Shown piece by piece: positions 23,902 to 32,908 of a stretch of 42,672 nt of DNA. Both the position numbers and the translations under genes were made by a program. How positions within the stretch are numbered: the stretch's first letter is position 1; every line of letters starts with the position of its first letter. Source of the stretch: Caldifarciminota bacterium (GTDB lineage: Bacteria; Hydrothermota; Hydrothermia; LBFQ01); NCBI GenBank assembly GCA_015490465.1, contig WFXS01000063.1, positions 1-42,672 on the forward strand, read 5' to 3'. The notes under the pieces are model-generated. The model made no database searches and was not told where the DNA came from. It saw only the letters and a program-made list of their open reading frames with translations.

Positions 23902-24246
23902 ATGAGAGCCGTTGATATGTACCCCTACGTCAAGGCGAACCTTCGCAAGAGGTTTCCCTACGAAGACGGGTGGATAATTCGCAAACTGGACAAGGAGAGG
24001 ACGGATAACCCGGACTTTATAGTGGAACGCCGGAAAAAAACCCACGTTGATAAGGTGGTCGTTGAGGTGGTTCCCGACTGCAAGGTGACGCAGGAGCATC
24101 TGGAGGCCCTTGAGAGGCATACGAAGAAGTTTGACGTTGAGGGAGTCCGTATACTCACGAGGATAATCGTCGTATGTACCGGGGCAGACACCTCCATCGT
24201 ACCTAAGGACGTGGATCTCATGGTCCTCAGGAGCTGCGAGTGCTGA
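23902..24246 (+). CDS. Small hypothetical protein, possibly nuclease-fold
   Basis: A 114-residue protein of unknown family. The start at 23902 is chosen from the TATAAT box ten bases upstream; an in-frame ATG exists at 23764, but its extra 46 residues look like untranslated sequence. The body has an N-terminal helix (VKANLRKRFPYEDGWIIRKL), then NPDFIVERRKK, then VDKVVVEVVPDCKVTQEHLE and a helix. The 'PD-x(n)-ExV' spacing and strand order loosely recall PD-(D/E)XK restriction-type folds, but the lysine position is not convincing. No signal peptide. The 3' end overlaps the convergent glycosyltransferase gene by 20 bases. Confidence 0.6.
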   Translation: MRAVDMYPYVKANLRKRFPYEDGWIIRKLDKERTDNPDFIVERRKKTHVDKVVVEVVPDCKVTQEHLEALERHTKKFDVEGVRILTRIIVVCTGADTSIVPKDVDLMVLRSCEC

Positions 24247-25345
24247 TTGCCCGGTAAAGTATACGGTTCAGCCTGCAGCAGGCCACGTCAAGGCGAAGTT
24301 CCCTTCTCCTACTGTTGGGTCCCGTTCCCCTCTCGTAGGCTGAGACTATAGACCGCACTATATCCTCCACGCCCGGCCGTGCGGTTGTAAGACCAAGGTC
24401 CTTCGCCCGCTTGAGCAGGAAGGGGTTTTCGGAGACTACCACCACCGGCCTATCGGCACCGACGTAGTCGTAGAACTTGATGGAGGAACCGAGCTTCCTC
24501 TTTCTCTTTGCAAGATCAAGGACGAGTAGTACATCCGCAGATACCATCTCCCTGAAAGCCTCCTTGCGGCCGAGTACCCTCCCCGTTCCCGGACCGAACA
24601 CCCTCAGAACGAAGCCCTGCGGGAGCCTTTCCGATATACCGCGAATAAGATCCCCCTGGATTGAGGAGAAAAGGGAACCCACGTACGAGACCCGGACTTC
24701 TCCCGGATGTGGCTCTCCCTCCTGTGGGTAGTCCTCCGGATCGTAGGGATGCTCCAGAAGGTACACGTTGCGATTGAAACGTACGGCCTCGTCGTATATC
24801 TCCCTGTCGTTCACCACTATAACGGCGTCGGCTCCGCTCAGTACCCACCTCTCTAAGGCGTACTTTGCCCACCGGTTGGGGCGCTGGGGGTCGTTCAGCC
24901 ACGGGTCCCTGAGATCCACGACGAACGGTAGATTGAACCTGATTGAGAGGTACCTTCCCGCCACGAGGGTAGAAAAGGGAGGAGCCGTTGCCACGAGGAC
25001 GTCGGGCCGTTCCATCCGTACTACCCTCTCCATCCTGCCGAGGTGCTTGAGGAAGAAGGGTAGCCTTGAGTCGGGAATTACGAAGAACTTCAGGAGCTCC
25101 TTTATAGGACTTTCGGCCATGGCGGGGGGTCTGTGGGGTATCCGATGAAAAAGCCTGTACACCCGTGCGTACCTCATCATCTCAATGCCCCTGTCTATAT
25201 CCTCGCCACCGAATTCGTCTCCGACGGCCGATATTACGCACACCTCATGGCCGGAGCGATGGAGACACTTAACGAGTTTGCTCCACCTCTGGGCGCCGGA
25301 GGAGTTGTTGGGCGGGAAGAAGTACGAAAGTACGCAGATCCGCAA
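24227..25345 (-). CDS. Glycosyltransferase, GT4-like (GT-B fold)
   Basis: A 372-residue putative sugar transferase for surface glycans or LPS. The N-terminus MRICVLSYFFPPNNSSGAQR and the spacing of the Rossmann-like elements are typical of GT4 enzymes with an N-terminal 'glycosyl transferase 4-like' domain. PFVVDLRDPWLND and ADAVIVVNDREIYDEA are recognisable family segments. The second domain carries VSYVGSLFSSIQGDLIRGIS and SSIKFYDYVGADRPVVVVSE, the donor-binding region (K-x-x-E/D-type loop). The TTG start is six bases after a TAGAAT box. It is divergent from the ABC ATPase gene with 34 bases between start codons. Confidence 0.8.
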   Translation of the reverse strand: MRICVLSYFFPPNNSSGAQRWSKLVKCLHRSGHEVCVISAVGDEFGGEDIDRGIEMMRYARVYRLFHRIPHRPPAMAESPIKELLKFFVIPDSRLPFFLKHLGRMERVVRMERPDVLVATAPPFSTLVAGRYLSIRFNLPFVVDLRDPWLNDPQRPNRWAKYALERWVLSGADAVIVVNDREIYDEAVRFNRNVYLLEHPYDPEDYPQEGEPHPGEVRVSYVGSLFSSIQGDLIRGISERLPQGFVLRVFGPGTGRVLGRKEAFREMVSADVLLVLDLAKRKRKLGSSIKFYDYVGADRPVVVVSENPFLLKRAKDLGLTTARPGVEDIVRSIVSAYERGTGPNSRRRELRLDVACCRLNRILYRAISTRSS

Positions 25346-25351
25346 GGGGTA

Positions 25352-25357
25352 ATTCTA
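25352..25357 (-). promoter_or_regulatory. -10 box of GT4 gene (leaderless)
   Basis: TAGAAT on the minus strand, six bases before the TTG at 25345. Only nine bases separate it from the opposing -10 box at 25367. Confidence 0.75.
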
Positions 25358-25366
25358 ACACGGCCG

Positions 25367-25372
25367 TAGAAT
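25367..25372 (+). promoter_or_regulatory. -10 box of ABC ATPase gene (leaderless)
   Basis: TAGAAT preceded by GCCG, seven bases before the GTG at 25380. Confidence 0.75.
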
Positions 25373-25379
25373 CTTTCAC

Positions 25380-26048
25380 GTGGAACTCCTGAAGGTTGAG
25401 GGATTGTACGTAGAGATAGAGGGTAAGATGGTTTTAGAGAACGTCAACCTCACCGTAAGGCGTGGGCAGGTGGTCTCCGTCCTCGGCCCAAACGGTGCCG
25501 GTAAGACCACCCTCCTGAAGGCGATAGCCGGACTCATCCCCTACAGGGGGAAGATAACCGTGAACGGGCGAATAGCCTACCTGCCTCAGGAGAAGAACTT
25601 CAACCCCTACATCCCCTTCAGCGTTGGGGATGTGGCCTACATGGGGGTAAAAGATAAGGATACGGTCAGGGGGTTCCTTGAGAAGTTCGGCCTGACGGAT
25701 ATGGGGCAGAGGTTCAAGGAGCTTTCGGGTGGTCAGAAGCAGAAGGTACTCATAGCGCGGTTTCTGGGTGTGGGGGCGGACCTCTTCCTTATGGACGAAC
25801 CCCTTACCGGTCTGGACACGGTCGCCCAGAGGGAGTTTGAGAACATACTGAGGAGCCTCAAGGGAATGGGGAAGGGGGTAGTCATGGTGAGCCACGACAT
25901 AGGCCATGCCCTCGCCGTGTCTGACGTTGTCCTGTGTCTTAACCGGACGGTCTTTTACCACGGCAGGCCGAAGTACGACCCCGTCATATTCTCCCGGACG
26001 TACGGTATAAAGGTCGTACCCCTCCCGCACCGACACAACCCGACTTGA
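25380..26048 (+). CDS. ABC transporter ATP-binding protein (ZnuC/MntB-like)
   Basis: A 222-residue ABC ATPase with Walker A GPNGAGKTT (36-44), signature LSGGQ (115-119), Walker B ending LFLMDEP (139-141) and switch histidine in VMVSHD (172). LPQEKNFNPYIPFSV around the Q-loop and the overall length resemble Zn/Mn/Fe uptake ATPases of the ZnuC/MntB/TroB type. No permease or substrate-binding protein gene is adjacent, so the substrate is inferred from similarity only. GTG at 25380 is set by the TAGAAT box seven bases upstream. Confidence 0.82.
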   Translation: MELLKVEGLYVEIEGKMVLENVNLTVRRGQVVSVLGPNGAGKTTLLKAIAGLIPYRGKITVNGRIAYLPQEKNFNPYIPFSVGDVAYMGVKDKDTVRGFLEKFGLTDMGQRFKELSGGQKQKVLIARFLGVGADLFLMDEPLTGLDTVAQREFENILRSLKGMGKGVVMVSHDIGHALAVSDVVLCLNRTVFYHGRPKYDPVIFSRTYGIKVVPLPHRHNPT

Positions 26049-26068
26049 ACTCCATCGGATTTCTACCG

Positions 26069-26074
26069 TAAAAT
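26069..26074 (+). promoter_or_regulatory. -10 box of C25 peptidase gene (leaderless)
   Basis: TAAAAT preceded by ACCG, nine bases before the ATG at 26084. Confidence 0.75.
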
Positions 26075-26083
26075 TCACCCGTC

Positions 26084-29000
26084 ATGTTGACTCTCTTCGC
26101 CTATACGGTACTTTTCCAGAGGAACGAACTTCACTCTCTGCAGAGGTTTTCACCCTACCCGGGATATCCCGAGGTTCCCGTTAAGGTCGTTACCCTTGAA
26201 CTCGCGCCCGACGAGTACGTACGGGGAATTGAGATAAAGCGAGTAAGACGTATACCTGTAAACTACGCCTTCACTTACACGGAGGTGGTGGACACTCCCG
26301 GAGGTGGTAAGGTACGCAAGGTGCTTCCGGAGAACTACCCCGAATCGGTGGTTTTCGTGGGGAATCAGGGTTTTCTGCGCGGGAGGAAGGTCGCCTTCGT
26401 AGTGGTCAGCGCCGTAACGGTTGAAGGGGGACGTACCTACTTCAACGAGGAGGTGGAGTTTGAGGTCGTAAAAGGACACGAAACGCCCGATTACGAGGTC
26501 CCAGCCCATTCCAACCTCAAGGTATGGAAGGACGTATTTGCATCGCTTAACCTCCCCCTACTTCAGGACATCTACGTACCGGGGAACTCCATAGACTTCG
26601 TGATACTCACGACGGAGGAGTTAAAACCCTTCTGGAGACCCCTCGCAGAGCTACGGAACGCCATGGGAATAAGGACGGAGATATTCACGGTTGAATGGAT
26701 AAGGGCCAGCTTTCCCGGAAGGTCCGACCCCGAGAGGATAAGGAACTTCCTCCGCTACGCTTACCGGACGTGGGGTATAACCTACCTCCTTATAGGCGCT
26801 CCACCGGAGTACGTTCCGCCTCTTCGGACCTACATATCCGTCTTTGCCGACACCACCTCTGACTGGTTCGGCAGGTACTTCCACAACCTGGAATTGACGG
26901 ATTACTACTACTCCGCTCTGGACGGGGACTGGAACCCCACGGGAGATGCGTGGGACGGCGACATGGAGGGGAGGTGGGACAGGTACATAGATCTAATGCC
27001 GGATATAATCGTGGGCAGGTACCCTGCCCGTACTCCAGAGGACGTGCAGAACTACGTCTCCTCCGTTTACGAGTACGAGACCCGGACGGACTTCAGCATA
27101 CCGAAGTACATGTTCGTCGCCTCCAACCTCTGGGGTGACACCGTGGATCCGGACAGCGCCGATGGGTGCCTCATAACCTACGACCTCGGAGCGAGTCTAA
27201 CCGTGGGAGATAAGGTATACCTGTGCGAGAAACCGGCGGTGGAGGTGAGGGACAGTATAAACTCCTTCAGGCCCACCTTCCTCTTCGGTATAGGCCACTC
27301 CAACCACAGGATAATAATGACCCGCAACACCCATTCGGCCTACGACGCCTACGATTACAACCGTGTAAGACAGATAAACTCCCCAAGGAAGTACGTGGCG
27401 GGATGGATCGGTTGCTTTATCAACGACCCCTTTGACAACTCCATAGGCCTTGAGATGGTACGTGGGGGTAAGGCGATAGCCTCAGTGGGTGCGGCCAAGG
27501 CGGATTACTCCCTGTCCGCCATAGCCTTCTGGGGACCGTTTCTGGATACCCTCGTGGGCAGGGCGGGCTTTCCCCACCTCGGAGACGTTACGTTTGAGGC
27601 GAAGGTGAACCTGATCGCCATAGCAAACCACTCTCCCCTTTACAGGCACCTCCTGTTCTCCTATCACATAATCGGCGACCCCCTCGTGAGGGTGTTCAAC
27701 GTGCCGAGGAGACCGATTGACGCCGTAGTCTCGGCCTCCTCCTCCTCCCTGCACTTCTACGTGAGAGATTCCCTGACGTCAACCCCCCTCATGGGGGCCA
27801 GGGTTGGGACCACGGACGGGAGGGTGACCTACGGCCCGGAGTACACCGACATAGCCGGCAACGTAACCCTTGACGTACCCCCCGGACGTACCGTATGGAG
27901 CGTGTGGTACCCTTCCTCCCTGATAAAGGTGGGGACCCTGAGCGTGTACGCCTCCGGCCCCTTCCTGAAGGTTGACTCCGCGTTCCTCTCATCAACCGGC
28001 GATACCGCAACCCTCAGCGTATGGGTGCGGAACAGGGGAACGAACGCCGTTAACGGTTTCCTCCCCACTCTCCTCACGTACGACTTCTACGTCCTCAGTT
28101 CTCCGCCACCTGCCGACGTCCCGGCGGGGGCCACGGTAAGGTACGACTGGACGGTGGTAAAGTCGCCCTACCTCGCTTCACCCACGGCTACGGTAAGAGT
28201 CGTCGGACCCTACCTCAACGACACCTTCCACGTTTCTGTGGCCACTCCGAGACTGGACTTCATATCGGCAACGTGGCACTCCCACTACGATACGGTGTTC
28301 CTCTTCTTCAACGTGGCCAACCACGGTACGGATACCGCCCGGGACGTTAGGGTCGTTCCCGACAGTACCACCCTCTCCGTCCTGAGTACGGACCCTTACG
28401 GGCCCCTGCCACCGGGTGCCTCAACCGATTACGCCCTTCGGATGAGACTCCTTGGTGTGCCGTCCGACGGTGAGAGAATAAGGTTCCGACTTTACGCCGG
28501 TGGTGTACTCCACGACACCTTCTCCGTAGTACTCCGGAGATCCTTTCCGGTTCCGTACCTGCGGGGATACTGGACCGAGTCCGGACAGGGGGAGATTACC
28601 CTGCGGTGGGAGTACGTACCGATAGACAGCGTAAGGGTCACCTGGAGGGTGGCCTCTGGCACCCGCACGTTGAACACTAAGGAGTTAACCGGGAGTTACT
28701 TCTCCCTCCTCAGGGATCCCCTCGTAAAGGAGACGGTCGTGGTTTACCCGGTGATAGACGGGGTTGAGGGTCCCCCTCTCTTCTCCACTGTCGTTGCTCC
28801 ACAACCGGAGATGGTGGGAAGCCGTTACCTTGAGCTTATACGCTTCTCCGCGGCACCCGTGAGAACGAGTAACTCGCAGGTCATAATGGCCCAGCTCCTG
28901 AACTACACAGCCGAACCGGAGATAGTCGTGGCTACCACTTACAACCGTATCTTCGCCCTCACGTACGACGCCCGCCGCGTGATATGGGACACCTATACCG

Positions 29001-30322
29001 ACGGCTGGATTGAGGTACCGCCCCTGGTGGCCGACGTTAACGGAGACGGGAAGTACGAGGTGGTATTCGCCACCACCTTCTACCTCTACGCCCTGAGCGG
29101 ATACGACGGGTCCGTCGTCTGGAGGACACCCATGCCCACCTTCCCCGGTGAGGTGGACTCCGTACCCTCGCCCATGTACCTCATGGTCACCCGTCCCTTC
29201 GCAGACAGTACCCCGTACGTACTGATGCTCACCCACCACGGTAGCGCCCTCCTCTTCAACGGTAGAGGCGACCTCGTTGCCTACAGGCTGGACAGCGTGG
29301 CGGCCTACGACATAAGGGATACGGCGCGCGTATCCCCTCCAGCCACGTACGACGTTGACGGGGATGGGAACTGGGAGATAATATACAGGGTGAAGGACAG
29401 CCTCTTCGTTATGGACGGCACGCTTAACCCCCTTCCCGGATTCCCGCTCTACCTCTCCGGTCTCTCAACGGGTCTCTTCGTCCACGATATGGATCACGAC
29501 TCGGAGAACGAGATCTTCCTGTGCGGCCACAGGAACTACGTCGTGGAGTTTGACGGTACTATAACCCTGTACGACGACAACGCCTACTACTCCAACTACC
29601 TCTGTTTGCCCCTTGACTTCAACGGGGACGGTAAGATGGACGTGGCCTTTTACCATCCTGTCCTGCCGAACGTCGGTGTATGGGAGGTTCAGGATACGGG
29701 TCTCGTTCCCCTAATGAGAGAGAACCTGGTCGTGAGTACAAAGGCCAAGTTCGGGATTTCGGCGGACGTGGACGGGAACGGGACGGACGAGCTCCTGATA
29801 TCCGATACCAGAAGCCGGCTCCACGCCTACTCCTACGGGTGGGACCTCCCGGACCTACCCGGTTTCCCCATAGACCTGTCGGACGGGAACGGCCTGAGGA
29901 GTTCGGAGGTGGTATCCCCTTCGGCCTTTAACTACAACGGCCACCTCTACGTCTACGGCCCGACGGAGGCCAACATCCTGTACGTATGGAGGGGCATCGG
30001 CGAGAGCGAATGGGCAACGCGCTTTGCCAACCGCTGGGCCACAAACTCCCCGATAGATTCGCTCCCCGACGAGGTACCCGTTGACGTGGCCGAACTGGTA
30101 ACTAAACCGAAGGACCTGACCTACACCCTCAAGGATCGGACGATCGTAATTTCGGGTGAGGGGAGGCTTGACGTCAGGGTGTACAGCATATCCGGGAGGT
30201 TACTCAAACATCTAACAGGGAACGACGAGGTTAAGGCTGAACTGAAGCTGCCGAGAGGAGTGTACCTGATAAAGGCGCGGGACGACCTCAGGATGCGGAT
30301 ATTCAAGGTTATAGTCAGGTAG
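26084..30322 (+). CDS. Gingipain-like C25 cysteine peptidase with T9SS C-terminal domain
   Basis: A 1412-residue secreted peptidase. Order: weak N-terminal signal (MLTLFAYTVLFQ), propeptide-like region, then the C25 domain from about 160 (VDFVILTTEELKPF-type strand). The catalytic pair is visible as His405 in FGIGHSNHR and Cys444 in WIGCFIND, in the gingipain order. An Ig-like domain and CARDB-like repeats follow. From about 940 there are five Asp-rich FG-GAP/VCBS-type motifs (DVNGDGKYEV, DVDGDGNWEI, DMDHDSENEI, DFNGDGKMDV, DVDGNGTDEL) that should bind calcium. The end is a T9SS type A domain: VRVYSISGRLLKHL, then RGVYLIKARDD and FKVIVR. Likely an exported surface or extracellular protease. 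The PorU sortase is also C25, but PorU lacks the sorting domain, so cargo fits better. Its stop overlaps the convergent antiporter gene. Confidence 0.9.
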   Translation: MLTLFAYTVLFQRNELHSLQRFSPYPGYPEVPVKVVTLELAPDEYVRGIEIKRVRRIPVNYAFTYTEVVDTPGGGKVRKVLPENYPESVVFVGNQGFLRGRKVAFVVVSAVTVEGGRTYFNEEVEFEVVKGHETPDYEVPAHSNLKVWKDVFASLNLPLLQDIYVPGNSIDFVILTTEELKPFWRPLAELRNAMGIRTEIFTVEWIRASFPGRSDPERIRNFLRYAYRTWGITYLLIGAPPEYVPPLRTYISVFADTTSDWFGRYFHNLELTDYYYSALDGDWNPTGDAWDGDMEGRWDRYIDLMPDIIVGRYPARTPEDVQNYVSSVYEYETRTDFSIPKYMFVASNLWGDTVDPDSADGCLITYDLGASLTVGDKVYLCEKPAVEVRDSINSFRPTFLFGIGHSNHRIIMTRNTHSAYDAYDYNRVRQINSPRKYVAGWIGCFINDPFDNSIGLEMVRGGKAIASVGAAKADYSLSAIAFWGPFLDTLVGRAGFPHLGDVTFEAKVNLIAIANHSPLYRHLLFSYHIIGDPLVRVFNVPRRPIDAVVSASSSSLHFYVRDSLTSTPLMGARVGTTDGRVTYGPEYTDIAGNVTLDVPPGRTVWSVWYPSSLIKVGTLSVYASGPFLKVDSAFLSSTGDTATLSVWVRNRGTNAVNGFLPTLLTYDFYVLSSPPPADVPAGATVRYDWTVVKSPYLASPTATVRVVGPYLNDTFHVSVATPRLDFISATWHSHYDTVFLFFNVANHGTDTARDVRVVPDSTTLSVLSTDPYGPLPPGASTDYALRMRLLGVPSDGERIRFRLYAGGVLHDTFSVVLRRSFPVPYLRGYWTESGQGEITLRWEYVPIDSVRVTWRVASGTRTLNTKELTGSYFSLLRDPLVKETVVVYPVIDGVEGPPLFSTVVAPQPEMVGSRYLELIRFSAAPVRTSNSQVIMAQLLNYTAEPEIVVATTYNRIFALTYDARRVIWDTYTDGWIEVPPLVADVNGDGKYEVVFATTFYLYALSGYDGSVVWRTPMPTFPGEVDSVPSPMYLMVTRPFADSTPYVLMLTHHGSALLFNGRGDLVAYRLDSVAAYDIRDTARVSPPATYDVDGDGNWEIIYRVKDSLFVMDGTLNPLPGFPLYLSGLSTGLFVHDMDHDSENEIFLCGHRNYVVEFDGTITLYDDNAYYSNYLCLPLDFNGDGKMDVAFYHPVLPNVGVWEVQDTGLVPLMRENLVVSTKAKFGISADVDGNGTDELLISDTRSRLHAYSYGWDLPDLPGFPIDLSDGNGLRSSEVVSPSAFNYNGHLYVYGPTEANILYVWRGIGESEWATRFANRWATNSPIDSLPDEVPVDVAELVTKPKDLTYTLKDRTIVISGEGRLDVRVYSISGRLLKHLTGNDEVKAELKLPRGVYLIKARDDLRMRIFKVIVR

Positions 30323-31562
30323 GCTGGGGTTCTTCGGTTCCGCTCTCTTCCTTTGGAGGGCCTTCACCTCCGGCAAAGAGGAAGACGCCCGCGGTCATAA
30401 AGAGAACGCTGAGGACGATTATACCGAGGGCGTAGGCCACCAGAACGCTGCTGAGGGACGGGAAGACGGAGGAGAGCGAGAAGGCCACGACAGCCGAAGC
30501 CAGACCGCGGGGCATCATGGACCACAGGACCTTCGCGTCCCTGTCGCTCACCTGACGGAGCAGGATTTTAAGGAGCAGGGCCACGGGGTACCTCACGGCG
30601 ACCAGCAGGACGAATACCGTTATTATCCCCAGAAGGACGAGGGGGGAGGAGAGAACCGAGGGGTCAACCGCGAGGCCAAGGAGGAGGAAGAAGAAGGTGC
30701 GGACGAGGAAGGATACCTCCTCGCTCACCCTCCGGGTGAAGTCGTCCAGGTATATGTTCACGTTCTTCAGGATGTCTTCCCTCAACACCTTCCTCAGGAT
30801 CCGGGCGTTGGATAGGACGAGGCCGAGAACGAGGGAGGAGAAGGGTCCACTCCCTCCCATTAACTCAACGGTACCGTAGGTTAGGAGGAGGACGCCGAGG
30901 GTGGTCGTGAAGGAGAGGCCCGTACCGGAGAGAAAGCGGAGGGCCTGGAGCCACAGGAATCCGACGACCATCCCCACCCCTGCCCCTATGCCGAAGGCCT
31001 GAAGGAGACGCATACCGGGGTTCACCCCTCCGTTTCCGGAGGCGAGGGCGAGGATAACGGAGAACCCAACGACCACTAAGACGTCCGTAAGGACGGACTC
31101 TAACGTGGCTATCCCCTTAACGTAGTCGGAAACTTTTAGACGTTCCACTATGGGGACGACGACGGCACCGCTCGTTCCCCCTAACATTATCCCCACGCTT
31201 ACCCCAGCCAGCCAGTCCCCGTAGAAGAGTTTCCAGAACAGGGCTACGGCCACCACGCTCAGGGTGAATACCAGAACGGTGTAGAGGGTGGCAATCAGGG
31301 AAGTACGGATCAGACTACCCAAGTTGAAGGTTATCCCTCCCGTAAACAGGATAATCGCGAAGGCGACCGCTCCGAAGTAAGGGGCGAAGGCCGCGGCCAT
31401 GGCGGGGTCAACCCACCTGAGGACCCCCGCCATAAGGAAGCCCACGAGTATGAGGGGAAGGACGGGGGCTATACCGAACCTCCTGAAAACCACCTCGGCC
31501 ACAAAGCCGAAGATGATCACCCCCCCTATTACGGTCAGGAAGAGGGAAGGGGAGAGGCTCAT
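30315..31562 (-). CDS. Cation:proton antiporter (CPA/NhaP-like)
   Basis: A 415-residue inner-membrane protein with about 12 hydrophobic segments. GGTSGAVVVPIVERLKVSDY, then TLESVLTDVLVVVGF ('ESxLxD' in the core helices) and the C-terminal MPRGLASAVVAFSL match the monovalent cation:proton antiporter 1 family, which exchanges Na+ or K+ for H+. The C-terminal regulatory domain is absent; the protein ends in a short acidic tail. It follows the M16 peptidase gene with no gap (ATG at 31562, upstream stop at 31563-31565), so the two share a transcript. Confidence 0.85.
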   Translation of the reverse strand: MSLSPSLFLTVIGGVIIFGFVAEVVFRRFGIAPVLPLILVGFLMAGVLRWVDPAMAAAFAPYFGAVAFAIILFTGGITFNLGSLIRTSLIATLYTVLVFTLSVVAVALFWKLFYGDWLAGVSVGIMLGGTSGAVVVPIVERLKVSDYVKGIATLESVLTDVLVVVGFSVILALASGNGGVNPGMRLLQAFGIGAGVGMVVGFLWLQALRFLSGTGLSFTTTLGVLLLTYGTVELMGGSGPFSSLVLGLVLSNARILRKVLREDILKNVNIYLDDFTRRVSEEVSFLVRTFFFLLLGLAVDPSVLSSPLVLLGIITVFVLLVAVRYPVALLLKILLRQVSDRDAKVLWSMMPRGLASAVVAFSLSSVFPSLSSVLVAYALGIIVLSVLFMTAGVFLFAGGEGPPKEESGTEEPQPT

Positions 31563-32885
31563 CTACCTCTCAAACTCCTGCGCCTTCTTCATCCCCTCCA
31601 TGAAGGCCCGCATGTCCTTCGGAGGGATGGGGACGAGCTTGACCACCGTATAGGCTTCCCCACCGAAGTACTTCTTTACTACGTTCCGGACGTCCTCCGC
31701 TGTAACTCTGGCTATCTCAAGGTGGTACCGGTTTACGTAGTTCTCCGGATCCCCCGTCCTTACCCAGCTCCAGCCCATGACCATGGCGAGGCCGTTGGAA
31801 CTCTCCCTCTGGTTTACCGCCCGGACGAGGGCGGACTTCTTCGCCATCTTCAGGTACCTCTCAGGCACGGTGTCCTTCTGCAGCCTCTTCAGCTCCTCAA
31901 GTACAATACTCTCAACCGTGTCGTAGTCGGCGTTGGGCTGGAGGGTGACCCATACGGTGAATATGGTGGGGTCTATACCTCCGAAGGCTCCCGCCCAGTA
32001 GGACGTGGCCAGGCCCCCCTTCACCAGTTTCTCGTAGAGGGGAGACGTCTTGGAAGATAGGTACTCCGACAGTACGTCAAGGGCGTAGTGATCCGGGTGC
32101 TTGCTCTCCGGTATGTGCCAGGCCATGACGAGGTACTTCGTAAAGCCCTCCTTCTTCACTACGGCCTCGCGCCTTCCGAGCTGCTCAGGCTCTCTGGTCC
32201 TGACATCCGGAATATCGGGAGCCGGCTCGTACTTCCCGAAGTACTTCTCGGCCCATGCGAATATATCCTCCGCCTTAACGTCCCCCACCACGATAAGGGC
32301 GGCGTTGTTGGGAGCGTAGTACGTCCTGTAGTACTCCTTCAGATCCTCCACGGTCAGGGACTGGAGGTCGCTCATCCATCCTATTACGGGGTGACGGTAG
32401 GGATGGGCTATGAAGGCCGTGGCGTACAGGGTCTCCCACGTCACACCGCTGGGCATGTTCTCCGTCCTCCACCTCCTCTCCTCCTGAACGACCTTCACCT
32501 CCTTGTCAAACCCCTCAAAGGGTATGTTCCTCATGCGGGCGGCCTCTATCTGAAGGACCTCCTCCACTCTGTTGGAGGGGATCACCTCGTAGTAGGCGGT
32601 GGCGTCGCGGGTTGTGAAGGCGTTGTCCCTTCCACCCATGCGGTCTATGTACTGGCTGAAGTCCACCCCCTTCCACTTGAAGCGGAACATCATATGCTCA
32701 AGGACGTGGGATATACCCGTTATACCGTAGCTCTCGTTTCTTGATCCTACCCGATACCACACCTGAACGGCGGCCACGGGGGCCGAATGATCCTCCACGA
32801 CGAAGACCCGCAGACCGTTCTTTAGGACCTTCCGATGCACCTTTACAGGCTGTACTTCTAACGCCATTACGCTCATCAGGATCAT
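31563..32885 (-). CDS. M16 family zinc metallopeptidase
   Basis: A 440-residue M16 (pitrilysin/PqqL/processing-peptidase-type) protein. The inverted zinc motif HVLEH is at His60, Glu63 and His64, followed by RDNAFTTRDATAYYE and a downstream Glu in VVQEERRWR (about 135) as likely third ligand. The second domain (GGLATSYWAGAFGG, then VILEELKRL-type) is the usual structural half. It is about 440 residues, the size of single M16B subunits, so it could act alone or with a partner. Only a very short hydrophobic N-terminus is present, so location is uncertain. ATG at 32885 is seven bases after a TAGAAT box. It leads an operon with the antiporter. Confidence 0.92.
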   Translation of the reverse strand: MILMSVMALEVQPVKVHRKVLKNGLRVFVVEDHSAPVAAVQVWYRVGSRNESYGITGISHVLEHMMFRFKWKGVDFSQYIDRMGGRDNAFTTRDATAYYEVIPSNRVEEVLQIEAARMRNIPFEGFDKEVKVVQEERRWRTENMPSGVTWETLYATAFIAHPYRHPVIGWMSDLQSLTVEDLKEYYRTYYAPNNAALIVVGDVKAEDIFAWAEKYFGKYEPAPDIPDVRTREPEQLGRREAVVKKEGFTKYLVMAWHIPESKHPDHYALDVLSEYLSSKTSPLYEKLVKGGLATSYWAGAFGGIDPTIFTVWVTLQPNADYDTVESIVLEELKRLQKDTVPERYLKMAKKSALVRAVNQRESSNGLAMVMGWSWVRTGDPENYVNRYHLEIARVTAEDVRNVVKKYFGGEAYTVVKLVPIPPKDMRAFMEGMKKAQEFER

Positions 32886-32892
32886 ACTCCGT

Positions 32893-32898
32893 ATTCTA
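32893..32898 (-). promoter_or_regulatory. -10 box of M16 peptidase-antiporter operon (leaderless)
   Basis: TAGAAT on the minus strand preceded by GCCG, seven bases before the ATG at 32885. Confidence 0.8.
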
Positions 32899-32908
32899 CG
32901 GCCGCCCT

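Noticed and set aside
26084-30322. The C25 protein as the PorU sortase of T9SS
   Set aside because: It carries its own T9SS sorting domain and calcium-type repeats, as cargo proteins do and PorU does not.
32088-32744. A 218-codon plus-strand open frame
   Set aside because: Antisense to the M16 peptidase gene, whose zinc motif proves the minus strand is coding.
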